Assembly: GCF_038024875.1 (NCBI RefSeq) | Contig: NZ_CP136136.1 | Coordinates: 310,001-374,000, forward strand | Source: Gordonia rubripertincta | Lineage (GTDB): Bacteria > Actinomycetota > Actinomycetes > Mycobacteriales > Mycobacteriaceae | DNA: 64,000 bases | Direction of reading: 5' to 3' | Shown: piece after piece, positions 35,250-61,888 of the stretch | Layout: each line of letters opens with the position of its first letter | How positions within the stretch are numbered: the first letter of the stretch is position 1 | The notes under the pieces: model-generated | Database searches by the model: none | The model's input: the letters and a program-made list of their open reading frames with translations, nothing else | What the model was told of the DNA's origin: nothing | Position numbers and translations under genes: made by a program

Positions 35250-35269
35250 TATCTGTCAACTGACAGATA
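35250..35269. promoter_or_regulatory. TetR-type operator, permease/TetR divergent region
   Basis: Perfect 9-bp arms TATCTGTCA and TGACAGATA are separated by 2 bp, 41 bp upstream of the permease ATG and 161 bp upstream of the TetR ATG. A further TGACAG half occurs at 35293-35298. No ykkC/guanidine-I riboswitch-like structure was seen in the 35210-35429 gap. Confidence 0.8.
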
Positions 35270-35429
35270 AGCGAACGCACGTTTCTTTCGATTGACAGTT
35301 TTGTTCCGTCCGCGAAAACTTGGGTAACGACTGCGTTAATCGACGCAGGTCGCGGGGTCGCACCGCCATCGGAAGGTCCGGGCGCATGGTCAACTGGGTC
35401 GAGAAACATCCACCAACGCAGGAGGAATC

Positions 35430-36071
35430 ATGGCGACCGGCACCCGTTCGGCCACCACATCCGGCAGCCCCGGACGCCCTCGTCTGGTGCCGTCTCGACG
35501 CCGGGGCGAGACCGCTCGGGACGAGATCCTCGATGCCGCAGCCGAACTCTTCACGCGCCACGGTTACACCGGGACGTCGACGCGGATGATCGCCGAGGCC
35601 GTGGGTATCCGGCAAGCCTCGATGTACCACTACTTCGGCACCAAGGACGACATCCTGGCGCACCTCCTGGAGACGACCGTCGTCGGTTCGGTGGAGCAGG
35701 CCCGCGCCCTGCTCGACACCGACGGGCCGGCGCTTGAGCGATTGCTCGCGCTGGCACGTTACGACGTGGACCAGCTCGCCCGCGCGCGCTGGAACCTCGG
35801 CGCGCTGTATCTGCTGCCCGAGGTGGGTGAACCGCGATTCGTCGACTTCCGCACCGCGAGACAAGAACTCGCGGCGGGGTATGCGTCCTTGGCGGCTGCG
35901 GCACTGGGCGATCCGGCCGACAAGCGTTGCCTGTTGCCGTTCCGGCTCGTGGAGTCGGTCATCATGATGCGCGCCGACGAACAGCGCGGCGAGCTCGGCG
36001 GCAACACCGCGGAGGGGCTCGTCGACACGATCGTCGGCGCCATCCGGATGTTGATCGAACACCAGCCCTAG
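35430..36071 (+). CDS. TetR-family transcriptional regulator of the guanidine/urea operon
   Basis: This 213-aa DNA-binding protein has a disordered basic N-terminus (residues 1-27) preceding the TetR helix-turn-helix ILDAAAELFTRHGYTGTSTRMIAEAVGIRQASMYHYFGTKDDILAHLL (about 32-80). The ligand domain contains ARARWNLGALYLLPEVGEPRF and ends VDTIVGAIRMLIEHQP. It is divergent from the permease with a perfect palindrome between them. The likely role is repression of the catabolic operon until its substrate or a pathway intermediate binds. Confidence 0.88.
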   Translation: MATGTRSATTSGSPGRPRLVPSRRRGETARDEILDAAAELFTRHGYTGTSTRMIAEAVGIRQASMYHYFGTKDDILAHLLETTVVGSVEQARALLDTDGPALERLLALARYDVDQLARARWNLGALYLLPEVGEPRFVDFRTARQELAAGYASLAAAALGDPADKRCLLPFRLVESVIMMRADEQRGELGGNTAEGLVDTIVGAIRMLIEHQP

Positions 36072-36100
36072 TCGGACAGGGAGGCTGCCAGAACAGAAAG

Positions 36101-36135
36101 CGGCCCTGACACAGTCCGTGACTGCGCCAGGGCCG
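36101..36135. terminator. Bidirectional terminator between convergent genes
   Basis: The strong hairpin has outer stem CGGCCCTG/CAGGGCCG and inner stem CAGTC/GACTG around a CGT loop, with short internal loops. It lies 30 bp after the TetR stop and 17 bp before the secreted-protein stop on the other strand. Confidence 0.7.
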
Positions 36136-36151
36136 ATCCTCCGGGTGCGGC

Positions 36152-37228
36152 TCAGCAGCTGCCGATCACGCCTCCCTGTAGTGCGACCTCGGCCAACCGT
36201 CCCCACGTGCACGGCGTCGCATCGCGACGGGCGGGTACCGACGGCGCGATCTGCTTCACCGCCGGCGTCGGCGTCACGCGCTTCACCCCGGGCACCGGGG
36301 ACACCTGCTTGACGGCGGGCACCGGGGACAGCCGCCTGATGGCGGTCGCCGGCACCAGTGGGGCCACCTGGGCCGGGGCCCGGTCGAGCGAGACTGCCGT
36401 CGGCTGAGGCCGCTTGGCCGGCTTTCGGTTGAGCGGCACCTTCCATCCCTGGTCGTAGCCGTGCGCCGCGCCGATGGCGACACCGGCCGCCACCGCCGGA
36501 AGCGCCACCAGCGTCGCGACCACGGCCGTTCCGATCAGCGGTCCGAAAACCAGACCGGTGGGCCAGAGCGGAAGCGTGAGGATGAGTCCGAGCCCACCAC
36601 CGACAACACCGCCGACGGCGAGGGCCAGCGGAGCCGCCACACCGGCGCCGATCACGCCACCGACCGCGGCGTCCCCGACCATCTGCTCGGCGACCCTGTC
36701 CGCACGGGCGGTCGAAACCCCGTTGCTCCGCAGCACATCGGAGATACCCGCGACGAGTTCGCCGGACCCGGCGCTGATGTCGGCGGCCAGTTGCCTGGAC
36801 ACCGCGCGAGGACGGCGGAGTTCGAGGTTTCCGATCCGTACGACGTCACCGGCCGCCGCGGTCTGATCGGCAACCGGGCGGGCGGGTCCGAGGGGCGTCG
36901 GACGAATCGTCCTCTCACCCGCGGCGACCCGCGGCCAGGTCGATGTCACCACCGATTCCTGTTCGGGCCCAGACGAAGTGGACAACACCACCTGGGACAC
37001 CGGACGAAGATCCGATAGCGCCCCGGACGGGAGCGCCATCGTGGGGATTCCCACCGTCGCGATCCCCGGTGTCGGCGGGCCGGCCGCCGGGGTGGCGGCG
37101 TGGGCGGGCACGGTCACCGCGAACGACGCGGCCATCGCACACCCCAACATCGCGACCGCTGGGCGTCGAACACGCAAGCCCTGGAAGCGCGTTCGGCGTA
37201 GCTCGGTCGAAGTCCTTGACCTGCTCAT
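36152..37228 (-). CDS. Secreted proline-rich membrane-associated protein coupled to the NRPS
   Basis: This 358-aa protein of unknown function has a basic N-terminus and hydrophobic segment (about residues 22-44, ending AHAA) predicting export. A linker rich in Pro/Ser leads to a helical part (about 130-180). A long Gly/Ala-rich hydrophobic block follows (about 185-260: VGGVIGAGVAAPLALAVGG, LTLPLWPTGLVFGPLIGTAVV) that could insert as a hairpin or bind lipid. Residues about 290-335 are VPAVKQVSPVPGVKRV-type repeats (consensus [TS]PxPxVKxV). The last residues, ALQGGVIGSC, end in cysteine. Its ATG is 3 bp after the NRPS stop, so it is translationally coupled and probably works with the NRPS product, for example in export or anchoring; this is inferred. 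Confidence 0.75.
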   Translation of the reverse strand: MSRSRTSTELRRTRFQGLRVRRPAVAMLGCAMAASFAVTVPAHAATPAAGPPTPGIATVGIPTMALPSGALSDLRPVSQVVLSTSSGPEQESVVTSTWPRVAAGERTIRPTPLGPARPVADQTAAAGDVVRIGNLELRRPRAVSRQLAADISAGSGELVAGISDVLRSNGVSTARADRVAEQMVGDAAVGGVIGAGVAAPLALAVGGVVGGGLGLILTLPLWPTGLVFGPLIGTAVVATLVALPAVAAGVAIGAAHGYDQGWKVPLNRKPAKRPQPTAVSLDRAPAQVAPLVPATAIRRLSPVPAVKQVSPVPGVKRVTPTPAVKQIAPSVPARRDATPCTWGRLAEVALQGGVIGSC

Positions 37229-37231
37229 GGA

Positions 37232-55534
<18,303 letters not shown>

Positions 55535-56418
55535 GCGGCCTCCCCATGCGTCCTCATCGACTGCGTCCACCGGGCCTGGGGGCATAACCCGGACGGAATC
55601 GTCAGACCACAAATTGCTCGTCTCGCGCCTGAAGCGAGAATGGGCAATGTAGCCCCCCTGGATAGTTGTCACCCCGCCGACAAGAACGGACCCTACTCTC
55701 GCGAAACTTTCCGCCACAACGATTTCCGAGAAGCTAGATCGGTCGTATGACCCAGGAGAGAAAGGTCTCGGAACGATGACATTCGGCAATTGGTCCGATC
55801 GGATGACATTCCCCCGACCGCGTGTTCTTCACAGGTTTATCTGCATGCTGCTTGCGACGTATGCAGATTCGGATCCAGATTCACATCCGGCCCGGTACGG
55901 TACTGAATCCGACTGCACTGGTGCACTTTTCGATCGCCACACGAAGTAGGACAAGTCGCCTGAATCGCCCAAATTACCCATATCGCGATTTAATTAGATC
56001 GGATAGCTAATGGGTATGGAGAATCTCGCTAACGACGCCGTGACCTTATCGATATTTGAGCTACACCTCCGTTCCCGAACAACCCGGATGATCTCGATTG
56101 GGGGGTTGTAGTTCCAGGGAACGACAACAAATCAAGAGATTCTCCCGAGATGGCAAACACTTTGTTTCGTTGCCGCGGAGGCCATTTGTCACATCCATAG
56201 GGACCTTTGTCACTCGGAAGGAGTCGTAGATCACGGGCACGACGACGCGTCGAGCCGGCTCCACCGGTGCGGATCACAGCCGCGTCGTAAGTTCGGATCG
56301 GTTCCGCGGACCGCCCCTCTCCTGGCCCGACCCGAGTCGACCATCGACGCTCGCACGCCGCCGGCGACGGCTGGCGCGCCGTCGGTCGGTGACACGACAA
56401 CCCGATTAGGGTGGGTTC
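55535..56418. promoter_or_regulatory. 884-bp gene-free region between the NRPS and the divergent MarR gene
   Basis: Distinctly more AT-rich than the surroundings, especially 55,900-56,200. It contains the inverted repeat ATCTGCAT (55839-55846)/ATGCAGAT (55861-55868) and two direct copies of GATGACATTC (55775-55784 and 55802-55811). A weaker ATTAG/CTAAT inverted repeat lies near 55,993-56,011. No open frame of credible composition was found on either strand, nor an iron-box-like sequence. It presumably holds the promoters of the NRPS operon and the MarR gene, with a long NRPS leader. Confidence 0.6.
55839..55868. promoter_or_regulatory. Inverted repeat ATCTGCAT-N14-ATGCAGAT
   Basis: Perfect 8-bp arms are separated by 14 bp, 305 bp upstream of the NRPS start. 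It could be a regulator site or a hairpin in the leader. Confidence 0.45.
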
Positions 56419-56922
56419 ATGGCAGGGCGCAGCATGGACTTCGATCCCATCGCCGAGGCACGGGACAACTGGACCGAGGCCGGGTGGGGCGACGTCGCCG
56501 ACGGCATGGTCGCGGTGACCTCCGTGATGCGTGCCCATCAGATCCTGCTGGCCCGCGTCGAGGCCACGTTGCGCCCCTTCGATCTGAGCTTCTCCCGATT
56601 CGAGCTTCTCCGACTGCTCGCATTCTCACGCCAGGGCGCCCTCCCGATAACCAAGGCGAGCGACCGACTCCAGGTCCACGTCACCAGCGTCACCCACGCG
56701 ATCCGCCGTCTCGAGGAGGGCGGCCTCGTACGCCGCGTCCCCCACCCCACGGATGGCCGCACCACCCTCGTCGAGATCACCGACCTCGGCCGCTCCACCG
56801 TCGAAGACGCCACCAAGACGCTCAACGAGAAGGTCTTCGCCGACGTCGGCATGACCGACGACGAGATGGCCGGACTCGTCGGGGCCATCCAGTCGTTGCG
56901 GAAGCACAACGGCGACTTCTGA
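56419..56922 (+). CDS. MarR-family transcriptional regulator
   Basis: This 167-aa winged-helix regulator has a dimerising first helix, GMVAVTSVMRAHQILLARVEATLRPFDLSFSRFELLRLL (about residues 30-70). The recognition part LPITKASDRLQVHVTSVTHAIRRLEEGGLVRRVPHPTDGRTTLVEITDLGR shows the classical MarR wing with the DGR turn. It is divergent from the NRPS across a long intergenic region, so it could regulate the NRPS or respond to its product. Equally it may serve an unrelated gene. The start ATG 56419 follows GGGTGGG; ATG 56434 is an alternative. Confidence 0.87.
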   Translation: MAGRSMDFDPIAEARDNWTEAGWGDVADGMVAVTSVMRAHQILLARVEATLRPFDLSFSRFELLRLLAFSRQGALPITKASDRLQVHVTSVTHAIRRLEEGGLVRRVPHPTDGRTTLVEITDLGRSTVEDATKTLNEKVFADVGMTDDEMAGLVGAIQSLRKHNGDF

Positions 56923-56931
56923 GTCCGATCC

Positions 56932-56970
56932 CGTTGCGCTTTGTCGCGGCAAGCGGGACAAAACGCAACG
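56932..56970. repeat. Palindrome, CGTTGCG/CGCAACG family, copy 1
   Basis: Imperfect hairpin with arms CGTTGCGCTTTGTCGCG and CGGGACAAAACGCAACG (two mismatches), between the convergent MarR and DUF559-like genes. It is related in sequence to the palindrome at 57901-57951. It may act as a bidirectional terminator. Confidence 0.75.
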
Positions 56971-56976
56971 TCGTCG

Positions 56977-57885
56977 TCACGATGCGGCCCGCAGTAGAGC
57001 ACTCCGAACTGCCTCGATGACGTGCTCCGGCCGTTCCGTCAGGTCCGCCCACGTGAAGTTCAAGACGGTCCATCCGTCGGCGATCAGCGCATTGCGCTTG
57101 GTGCGGTCCCGTTGAAATGTGTCGGCGTCGCGGTGGAACGCGAAGCCGTCGATCTCGACGGCGAGCCCGGACTGCTGGAACGCGAAATCGAGCAGGTAGC
57201 CGCATACCGGCAGGTTCGCCGTCCACCCGTCGAGGCCCGCTTCGCGGAACAGTTCAGCCGTCAGGCGTTCGGCCTCAGATCGCGTCCCGTCCTCGAGTCG
57301 ATCCAGATACCCGGCCACCACTCCGGTTCCGACGCGCTTGGGGTACCGCGCATGTGCGGCCCGCAGGTCGGCGAGCGTCACGTCCGTCGAGAGTAGGACC
57401 GAATCGAGGACGCCGATCCCCAGGTCGACGGCTGCGTCGAGAAACGAGAGTGCGGGCCTGGTGACGCGGAGATCGTCGACGACGATCACGTCCTCGTCGG
57501 CGAGGTCTCGGTGCCTTACGACGGCGGTGGCCGATGATCTCGCGTGCCGGCCGCGACGTCCGGAGAACACATGATGCTTTGCGGGCCCCTTGGAATGCAG
57601 ACCATGCCACCAGCAGGCAGCAACCCCGCCGAGCACGGCGTCGTCACCGACCGACAGCACCGCGATCCGGGCCTGCGCACGCGCCGAACGATGGTGCCCC
57701 GACACGAGGTAGACAGCAGGGGCAACGGCAGTCCACTCCCCCGACGTCCTGCGTCGGCTGATGGCGGACCGACTCAACCCGGCAGCCTGCGCCTGCGACG
57801 TCGTCAGGACACCGTCCTGCCGGATGATGAGCTCGTTGAGGTCGACCACGGAACTTCGACGCAGCGCGCGCCGTCCCGGTTCCAT
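56977..57885 (-). CDS. AbiEi-like HTH / DUF559-type protein
   Basis: This 302-aa protein has two recognisable parts. The N-terminus (about residues 8-60) is LIIRQDGVLTTSQAQAAGLSRSAISRRRTSGEWTAVAPAVYLV, the winged-helix of type IV antitoxin AbiEi-like proteins. The C-terminus (about 215-295) is a DUF559/Vsr-like nuclease fold: YLLDFAFQQSGLAVEIDGFAFHRDADTFQRDRTKRNALIADGWTVLNFTW, with Asp and Glu of a PD-(D/E)xK-type core. No adjacent AbiEii toxin is present. The protein is common in Gordonia/Rhodococcus genomes with unknown function. ATG 57885 is preferred to GTG 57897. It is flanked on both sides by related palindromes. Confidence 0.82.
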   Translation of the reverse strand: MEPGRRALRRSSVVDLNELIIRQDGVLTTSQAQAAGLSRSAISRRRTSGEWTAVAPAVYLVSGHHRSARAQARIAVLSVGDDAVLGGVAACWWHGLHSKGPAKHHVFSGRRGRHARSSATAVVRHRDLADEDVIVVDDLRVTRPALSFLDAAVDLGIGVLDSVLLSTDVTLADLRAAHARYPKRVGTGVVAGYLDRLEDGTRSEAERLTAELFREAGLDGWTANLPVCGYLLDFAFQQSGLAVEIDGFAFHRDADTFQRDRTKRNALIADGWTVLNFTWADLTERPEHVIEAVRSALLRAAS

Positions 57886-57900
57886 CGGTCCAAGCACAAA

Positions 57901-57951
57901 AGATCCCGTTGCGTTCTGTCCCGGGAAACGGGACAGAACGCAACGGGATCT
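57901..57951 (-). terminator. 23-bp-arm palindrome, copy 2, terminator of the valine operon
   Basis: Perfect 23-bp arms (57901-57923 and 57929-57951) are separated by 5 bp; the core is CGTTGCGTTCTGTCCCG. On the minus strand the stem is followed by TTTTGTG, giving a good intrinsic terminator 28 bp after the mmsB stop. It is related to the copy at 56932-56970. Confidence 0.85.
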
Positions 57952-57978
57952 CAGGAGCCGTACGGCAGGTGCTGCGAC

Positions 57979-58854
57979 CTAGTGCAGCGAGGTGATGATC
58001 GCGCTGAAGTCGAGGTCGCCATGCTGCTCGGCGAAGCCGCGGTACAGCTGCGCGGCGTGGGAACCGAGCGGGGCGCGGGCACCGGTGCTGGCGACGGCGT
58101 CCATCGCGAGACCGAGATCCTTGTTCATCAGTGCGGTGGCGAACCCCGGCTTGAAGTCGTTGTTCGCCGGCGAGGTCGGGACCGGGCCCGGGACCGGGCA
58201 GTTGGTCTCGATTGCCCAGCAGTTGCCGGTGGCGCCGGTGACGACGTCGTAGAGCGCCTGCTCGTCGAGACCCAGCTTCTGGGCCAGAACGAAGGCCTCG
58301 CCGACGGCGATCTGCTGGACGGCGAGCAGCATGTTGTTGCACACCTTCGCCGCCTGGCCGGCACCCGCCGCACCGCAGTGGATGATCTTGCCGGCCATCG
58401 GGTCGAGGGTTCCCCGCGCTGCGGCGAAGGCCTCGTCCTCGCCGCCGACCATGAAGGCCAGTGTGCCCGCCGTGGCGCCCTTGACGCCGCCCGAGACCGG
58501 GGCGTCGACCTGGGCGAAACCGTGATCGACGGCCCGGCGATGGATCTCCCGCGCATCGTCGACGGAGATGGTCGACGAGTCGATGAAGAGCGCACCGGTC
58601 TGGGCGGCCGGCAGGACCTCGTCGTAGACCTTCTTCACGATGCCGCCGTTGGGCAGCATGGTGATCACGACCTCCGACCCGGACACCGCCTCGATGGCCG
58701 CGGGGAACGTCTCGATCCCGTTGGACTCGGCGGTCTCGATCGCCTCGGGGGACAGGTCGAATCCGCGGACGGTGTGGCCGGCTTTGACCAGGTTGGCGGC
58801 CATCGGTCCGCCCATGTTGCCGAGGCCGAGGAAAGCGATCGTCGTCATTGTCAT
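57979..58854 (-). CDS. mmsB: 3-hydroxyisobutyrate dehydrogenase
   Basis: This 291-aa NAD-dependent enzyme oxidises 3-hydroxyisobutyrate to methylmalonate semialdehyde in valine degradation. The N-terminal Rossmann motif is FLGLGNMGGPMAANL, the substrate motif is DAPVSGGVKGATAG (about residues 118-131), and the catalytic Lys lies in AGQAAKVCNNMLL (about 170). The C-terminal helical domain contains NNDFKPGFATALMNKDLGLAMD. The length is normal. It is last in the operon mmsA, acyl-CoA dehydrogenase, mmsB and is followed by a strong terminator. Confidence 0.93.
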   Translation of the reverse strand: MTMTTIAFLGLGNMGGPMAANLVKAGHTVRGFDLSPEAIETAESNGIETFPAAIEAVSGSEVVITMLPNGGIVKKVYDEVLPAAQTGALFIDSSTISVDDAREIHRRAVDHGFAQVDAPVSGGVKGATAGTLAFMVGGEDEAFAAARGTLDPMAGKIIHCGAAGAGQAAKVCNNMLLAVQQIAVGEAFVLAQKLGLDEQALYDVVTGATGNCWAIETNCPVPGPVPTSPANNDFKPGFATALMNKDLGLAMDAVASTGARAPLGSHAAQLYRGFAEQHGDLDFSAIITSLH

Positions 58855-58907
58855 TGCTCCCTAAAGTGTTTGCCTGCGAAAACCATTGCGTTGGGCGCGA
58901 GTTCGCG

Positions 58908-60083
58908 TCAGCTCTCCCGGTAGCGGGACGCGATCGAGCGGCCGAGGACGACCCGCATGATCTCGTTGGTCCCCTCCAGGATGCGGTGCACTCGGAGGTC
59001 GCGGACGATTTTCTCGATTCCGTACTCGGACAGATATCCGTAGCCGCCGTGCAGCTGCAGCGCCTTGTCGGCGACGTCGTAGCAGCTGTCGGTGACGAAC
59101 CGCTTGGCCATCGCACACTGCTCCACCTTGTCCGGAGCACCGTCGTCGAGGGCGGTCGCCGCGTGCCACAGCATGAGCCGCGAGGTCTGCAGCGAGGTCG
59201 CCATGTCGGCGAGCGTGAACCGGATGGTCGGCTCGTCGAGCAGCGAGTTGCCGAACGCACGGCGACTCGAGACGTAGGCGGCCGCCTTGTCGAAGGCCGC
59301 CTGGGCGCCACCGAGCGACGACGCCGCGATGTTGAGCCGGCCACCGTTGAGGCCGTTCATCGCAATGCCGAAACCGATGCCCTCGGTCTCGGCGAGCAGG
59401 TTCGACGCGGGGACCCGCACCTCGTCGAGGATGACCTGCGCGGTGGGCTGCGCGTTCCAGCCCATCTTGTGTTCCTGCGCACCGAAACTCAGTCCCGGAG
59501 TGTCCTTCTCGACCAGGAAGGTGGAGATGCCCTTGGGGCCGGCGGCGCCGGTGCGGGCCATCACCACGTACAGGTCCGACGACCCGGCACCGGAGATGAA
59601 CTGCTTGACCCCGGTGAGGACGTACTCGTCACCCTGGCGTTCGGCCCGGGTGGAGAGTGCCGCCGCATCCGAGCCGGCACCCGGCTCGGTCAGGCAGTAA
59701 CTCGCGACGGTCTCCATCGTCGCCAGCCGCGGCACCCACTTGTTGCGCTGCTCGTCGGTGCCGTAGTGGTCGACCATCCAGGCGCACATGTTGTGGATGG
59801 AGAGGAACGACGCCACCGCCGGATCGGCGTAGGCCAGCTGCTCGAAGATCCGCACGCCGTCGAGGCGGCGGAGCCCGCTGCCCCCGGCTTCCTCGGAACA
59901 GTAGATGGCACCCATCCCCAGTTCGGCCGCCTCACGCAGTTCGGCAACCGGAAAGTGTTTGGACGCATCCCATTCCAGCGCATACGGCGCCAGTTTCTTG
60001 GCCGCGAAAGCCGCGGCGGTCTCGACGATGACGCGTTCGTCACCGTCGAGCCGCGCGACTGCGGCCTCGGCAAGTGTGGTCAT
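58908..60083 (-). CDS. Acyl-CoA dehydrogenase (isobutyryl-CoA type)
   Basis: This 391-aa FAD enzyme probably converts isobutyryl-CoA to methacrylyl-CoA in valine catabolism. It has the FAD-binding YCLTEPGAGSD (near residue 128) and SGAGSSDLYVVMARTG in the middle domain. The C-terminal LQLHGGYGYLSEYGIEKIVRDLRVHRILEGTNEIMRVVLGR includes the Glu of the family's active site. ATG 60083 is the start; the frame extends upstream into mmsA, where it makes no sense. The gap to mmsA is 14 bp. Specificity is inferred from the flanking mmsA and mmsB genes. Confidence 0.92.
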   Translation of the reverse strand: MTTLAEAAVARLDGDERVIVETAAAFAAKKLAPYALEWDASKHFPVAELREAAELGMGAIYCSEEAGGSGLRRLDGVRIFEQLAYADPAVASFLSIHNMCAWMVDHYGTDEQRNKWVPRLATMETVASYCLTEPGAGSDAAALSTRAERQGDEYVLTGVKQFISGAGSSDLYVVMARTGAAGPKGISTFLVEKDTPGLSFGAQEHKMGWNAQPTAQVILDEVRVPASNLLAETEGIGFGIAMNGLNGGRLNIAASSLGGAQAAFDKAAAYVSSRRAFGNSLLDEPTIRFTLADMATSLQTSRLMLWHAATALDDGAPDKVEQCAMAKRFVTDSCYDVADKALQLHGGYGYLSEYGIEKIVRDLRVHRILEGTNEIMRVVLGRSIASRYRES

Positions 60084-60097
60084 GTCTGTGGCCGCAC

Positions 60098-61630
60098 TCA
60101 GTCCATCGTCGGGATGACGAACTCGGCGCCGTCCTTGATGCCCGACGGCCAGCGCGTCGTGATGGTCTTGGTCTTGGTGTAGAACTGGATCGACGCCGGA
60201 CCATGCTGGTTGAGGTCGCCGAATCCCGAGCGCTTCCATCCACCGAAGGTGTAGTACGCCACCGGAACCGGGATCGGCACGTTGACGCCGACCATGCCGA
60301 CCTCGACGCGTGCAGCGAAGTCGCGGGCCGCGTCGCCGTCCTGGGTGAAGATGGCGGTGCCATTGCCGTACTGGTGATCGGTGGCCAGCGCGAGGGCTTC
60401 CTCGTAATCGGCTGCGCGAACGATCTGCAGCACCGGACCGAAGATCTCCTCCTGGTACGAGGTCATGTCCTTGGTGACATGGTCGAACAGGGTCGGGCCG
60501 ATGAAGAAGCCCTTCGAGATGTCCTCGTCGCCGAAGGTCTGCTCGTCGCTGGTGCGCTCGCGGCCGTCGATGACCAGCTCGGCACCCTCCTCGACGCCCT
60601 TGGTGATGTAGCCGCGGACACGCTCGAGGGCAGCAGCGGTGACCAGCGGGCCGTAGTCGGCCTTCGGGTCGAGGCTGTGGCCGACACGCAACGCGTTGAC
60701 GCGATCGATGAGCTTGGCGCGCAGACGATCTGCGGTCTCCTCACCGACCGGGACCGCGACCGAGATGGCCATGCAACGCTCGCCGGCACTGCCGTAACCG
60801 GCACCGATCAGCGCATCGACGACCTGGTCGAGGTTGGCGTCGGGCATGATGATCATGTGGTTCTTGGCGCCACCGAAGCACTGCGAACGCTTACCGTGTG
60901 CGGCGGCGGTCGAGTAGATGTACTGCGCGATGTCCGAGCTGCCGACGAAGCCGAGAGCCTTCACGTCCGGGTGGGTCAGCAGCGCATCGACGGACTCCTT
61001 GTCGCCGTGGACGACCTGGAACACACCGTCGGGAAGCCCTGCCTCGGTGAACAATTCGGCCAGGCGGACCGGAACCGACGGGTCGCGCTCGCTGGGCTTG
61101 AGGATGAAGGCGTTGCCGCATGCGAGCGCAGGACCGGCCTTCCACAGCGGGATCATCGCCGGGAAGTTGAACGGGGTGATGCCGGCGACCACGCCGAGCG
61201 GCTGACGGACCGAGTGCACGTCGATGCCACCGCCGGCACCTTCGGTGAACTCACCCTTGATGAGATGCGGGATGCCGATGGCGAATTCGATGACCTCGAT
61301 ACCGCGCTGGATGTCACCCAGGGCGTCGGCGTGGGTCTTGCCGTGCTCGAGCGACAGGGTGGTCGCGAGCTCGTCGGCGTTCTTGTTGACCAGGTCGACA
61401 AAGCGCATCAGGACACGCGCACGACGCTGCGGGTTCCAGGCAGCCCATCCCTTCTGGGCTTCCTTGGCGGTGGCGACGGCCGCGGCGACCTCGTCGGTCG
61501 AGGCGAGCGGCACCTGGGCCTGTACGGCACCGGTGCTGGGGTTGAAGACGTCGGCGAAGCGGCCACCCTCGGCGGTGACGCGCTTGCCGTTCAGGAAGTG
61601 CGGGATGGACGGGACTGCGGGAGCGGACAC
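60098..61630 (-). CDS. mmsA: Methylmalonate-semialdehyde dehydrogenase (CoA-acylating)
   Basis: This 510-aa aldehyde dehydrogenase converts methylmalonate semialdehyde to propionyl-CoA. The conserved Asn is in TPFNFPAMIPLW (near residue 170). The glycine motif FVGSSDIAQYIYSTAAAHGKR follows, and the catalytic Cys is in YGSAGERCMAISVAV (near 285), with the short GERCMA context characteristic of MmsA. Glu of general ALDHs is absent, as in CoA-acylating members. It is first in the valine operon and divergent from the flavodoxin gene. Confidence 0.93.
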   Translation of the reverse strand: MSAPAVPSIPHFLNGKRVTAEGGRFADVFNPSTGAVQAQVPLASTDEVAAAVATAKEAQKGWAAWNPQRRARVLMRFVDLVNKNADELATTLSLEHGKTHADALGDIQRGIEVIEFAIGIPHLIKGEFTEGAGGGIDVHSVRQPLGVVAGITPFNFPAMIPLWKAGPALACGNAFILKPSERDPSVPVRLAELFTEAGLPDGVFQVVHGDKESVDALLTHPDVKALGFVGSSDIAQYIYSTAAAHGKRSQCFGGAKNHMIIMPDANLDQVVDALIGAGYGSAGERCMAISVAVPVGEETADRLRAKLIDRVNALRVGHSLDPKADYGPLVTAAALERVRGYITKGVEEGAELVIDGRERTSDEQTFGDEDISKGFFIGPTLFDHVTKDMTSYQEEIFGPVLQIVRAADYEEALALATDHQYGNGTAIFTQDGDAARDFAARVEVGMVGVNVPIPVPVAYYTFGGWKRSGFGDLNQHGPASIQFYTKTKTITTRWPSGIKDGAEFVIPTMD

Positions 61631-61833
61631 TTCAGATCACCTTGATTCTTCTCGGGGGTTTCGGGGCTTCGGGGTCTGGCGCGTATTCGGGGATGTGCGG
61701 ACTGGTCGCCGGCGACTGGGCCGAGATCGAGCACCCCGACACCATCGTCCCGGGGTATGTCCTCAGTCACCACATAGTAGGACATCCAAGTATTTCTTCC
61801 AACCCCCTTCCACCAGCGATTTAGTTCCAGCGA

Positions 61834-61852
61834 GCGGGTTAGGCTAGCCTCT
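61834..61852. promoter_or_regulatory. Iron-box-like site (IdeR/DmdR type) upstream of flavodoxin
   Basis: GGTTAGGCTAGCCT matches the core of the IdeR/DmdR consensus TTAGGTTAGGCTAACCTAA (13 of 19 overall, flanks poor), around a perfect AGGCTAGCCT palindrome (61841-61850). It lies 36 bp upstream of the flavodoxin ATG, which suits repression by iron. Confidence 0.65.
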
Positions 61853-61888
61853 CTGGCGTAAATGCCGACGTCGAGAGGAGTTCTGCAC

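Noticed and set aside
35210..35429. Guanidine-I (ykkC) riboswitch before the permease
   Set aside because: Only a TetR-type palindrome was seen; no conserved riboswitch-like elements could be found by eye.
55535..55789. NRPS start 85 codons upstream at a TTG
   Set aside because: The extension has no homology-like sequence and no ribosome-binding site; GTG 55534 has GGGGAGG just upstream.
56977..57885. AbiE toxin-antitoxin pair
   Set aside because: Only the AbiEi-like helix-turn-helix is present; no AbiEii-like nucleotidyltransferase gene is adjacent.
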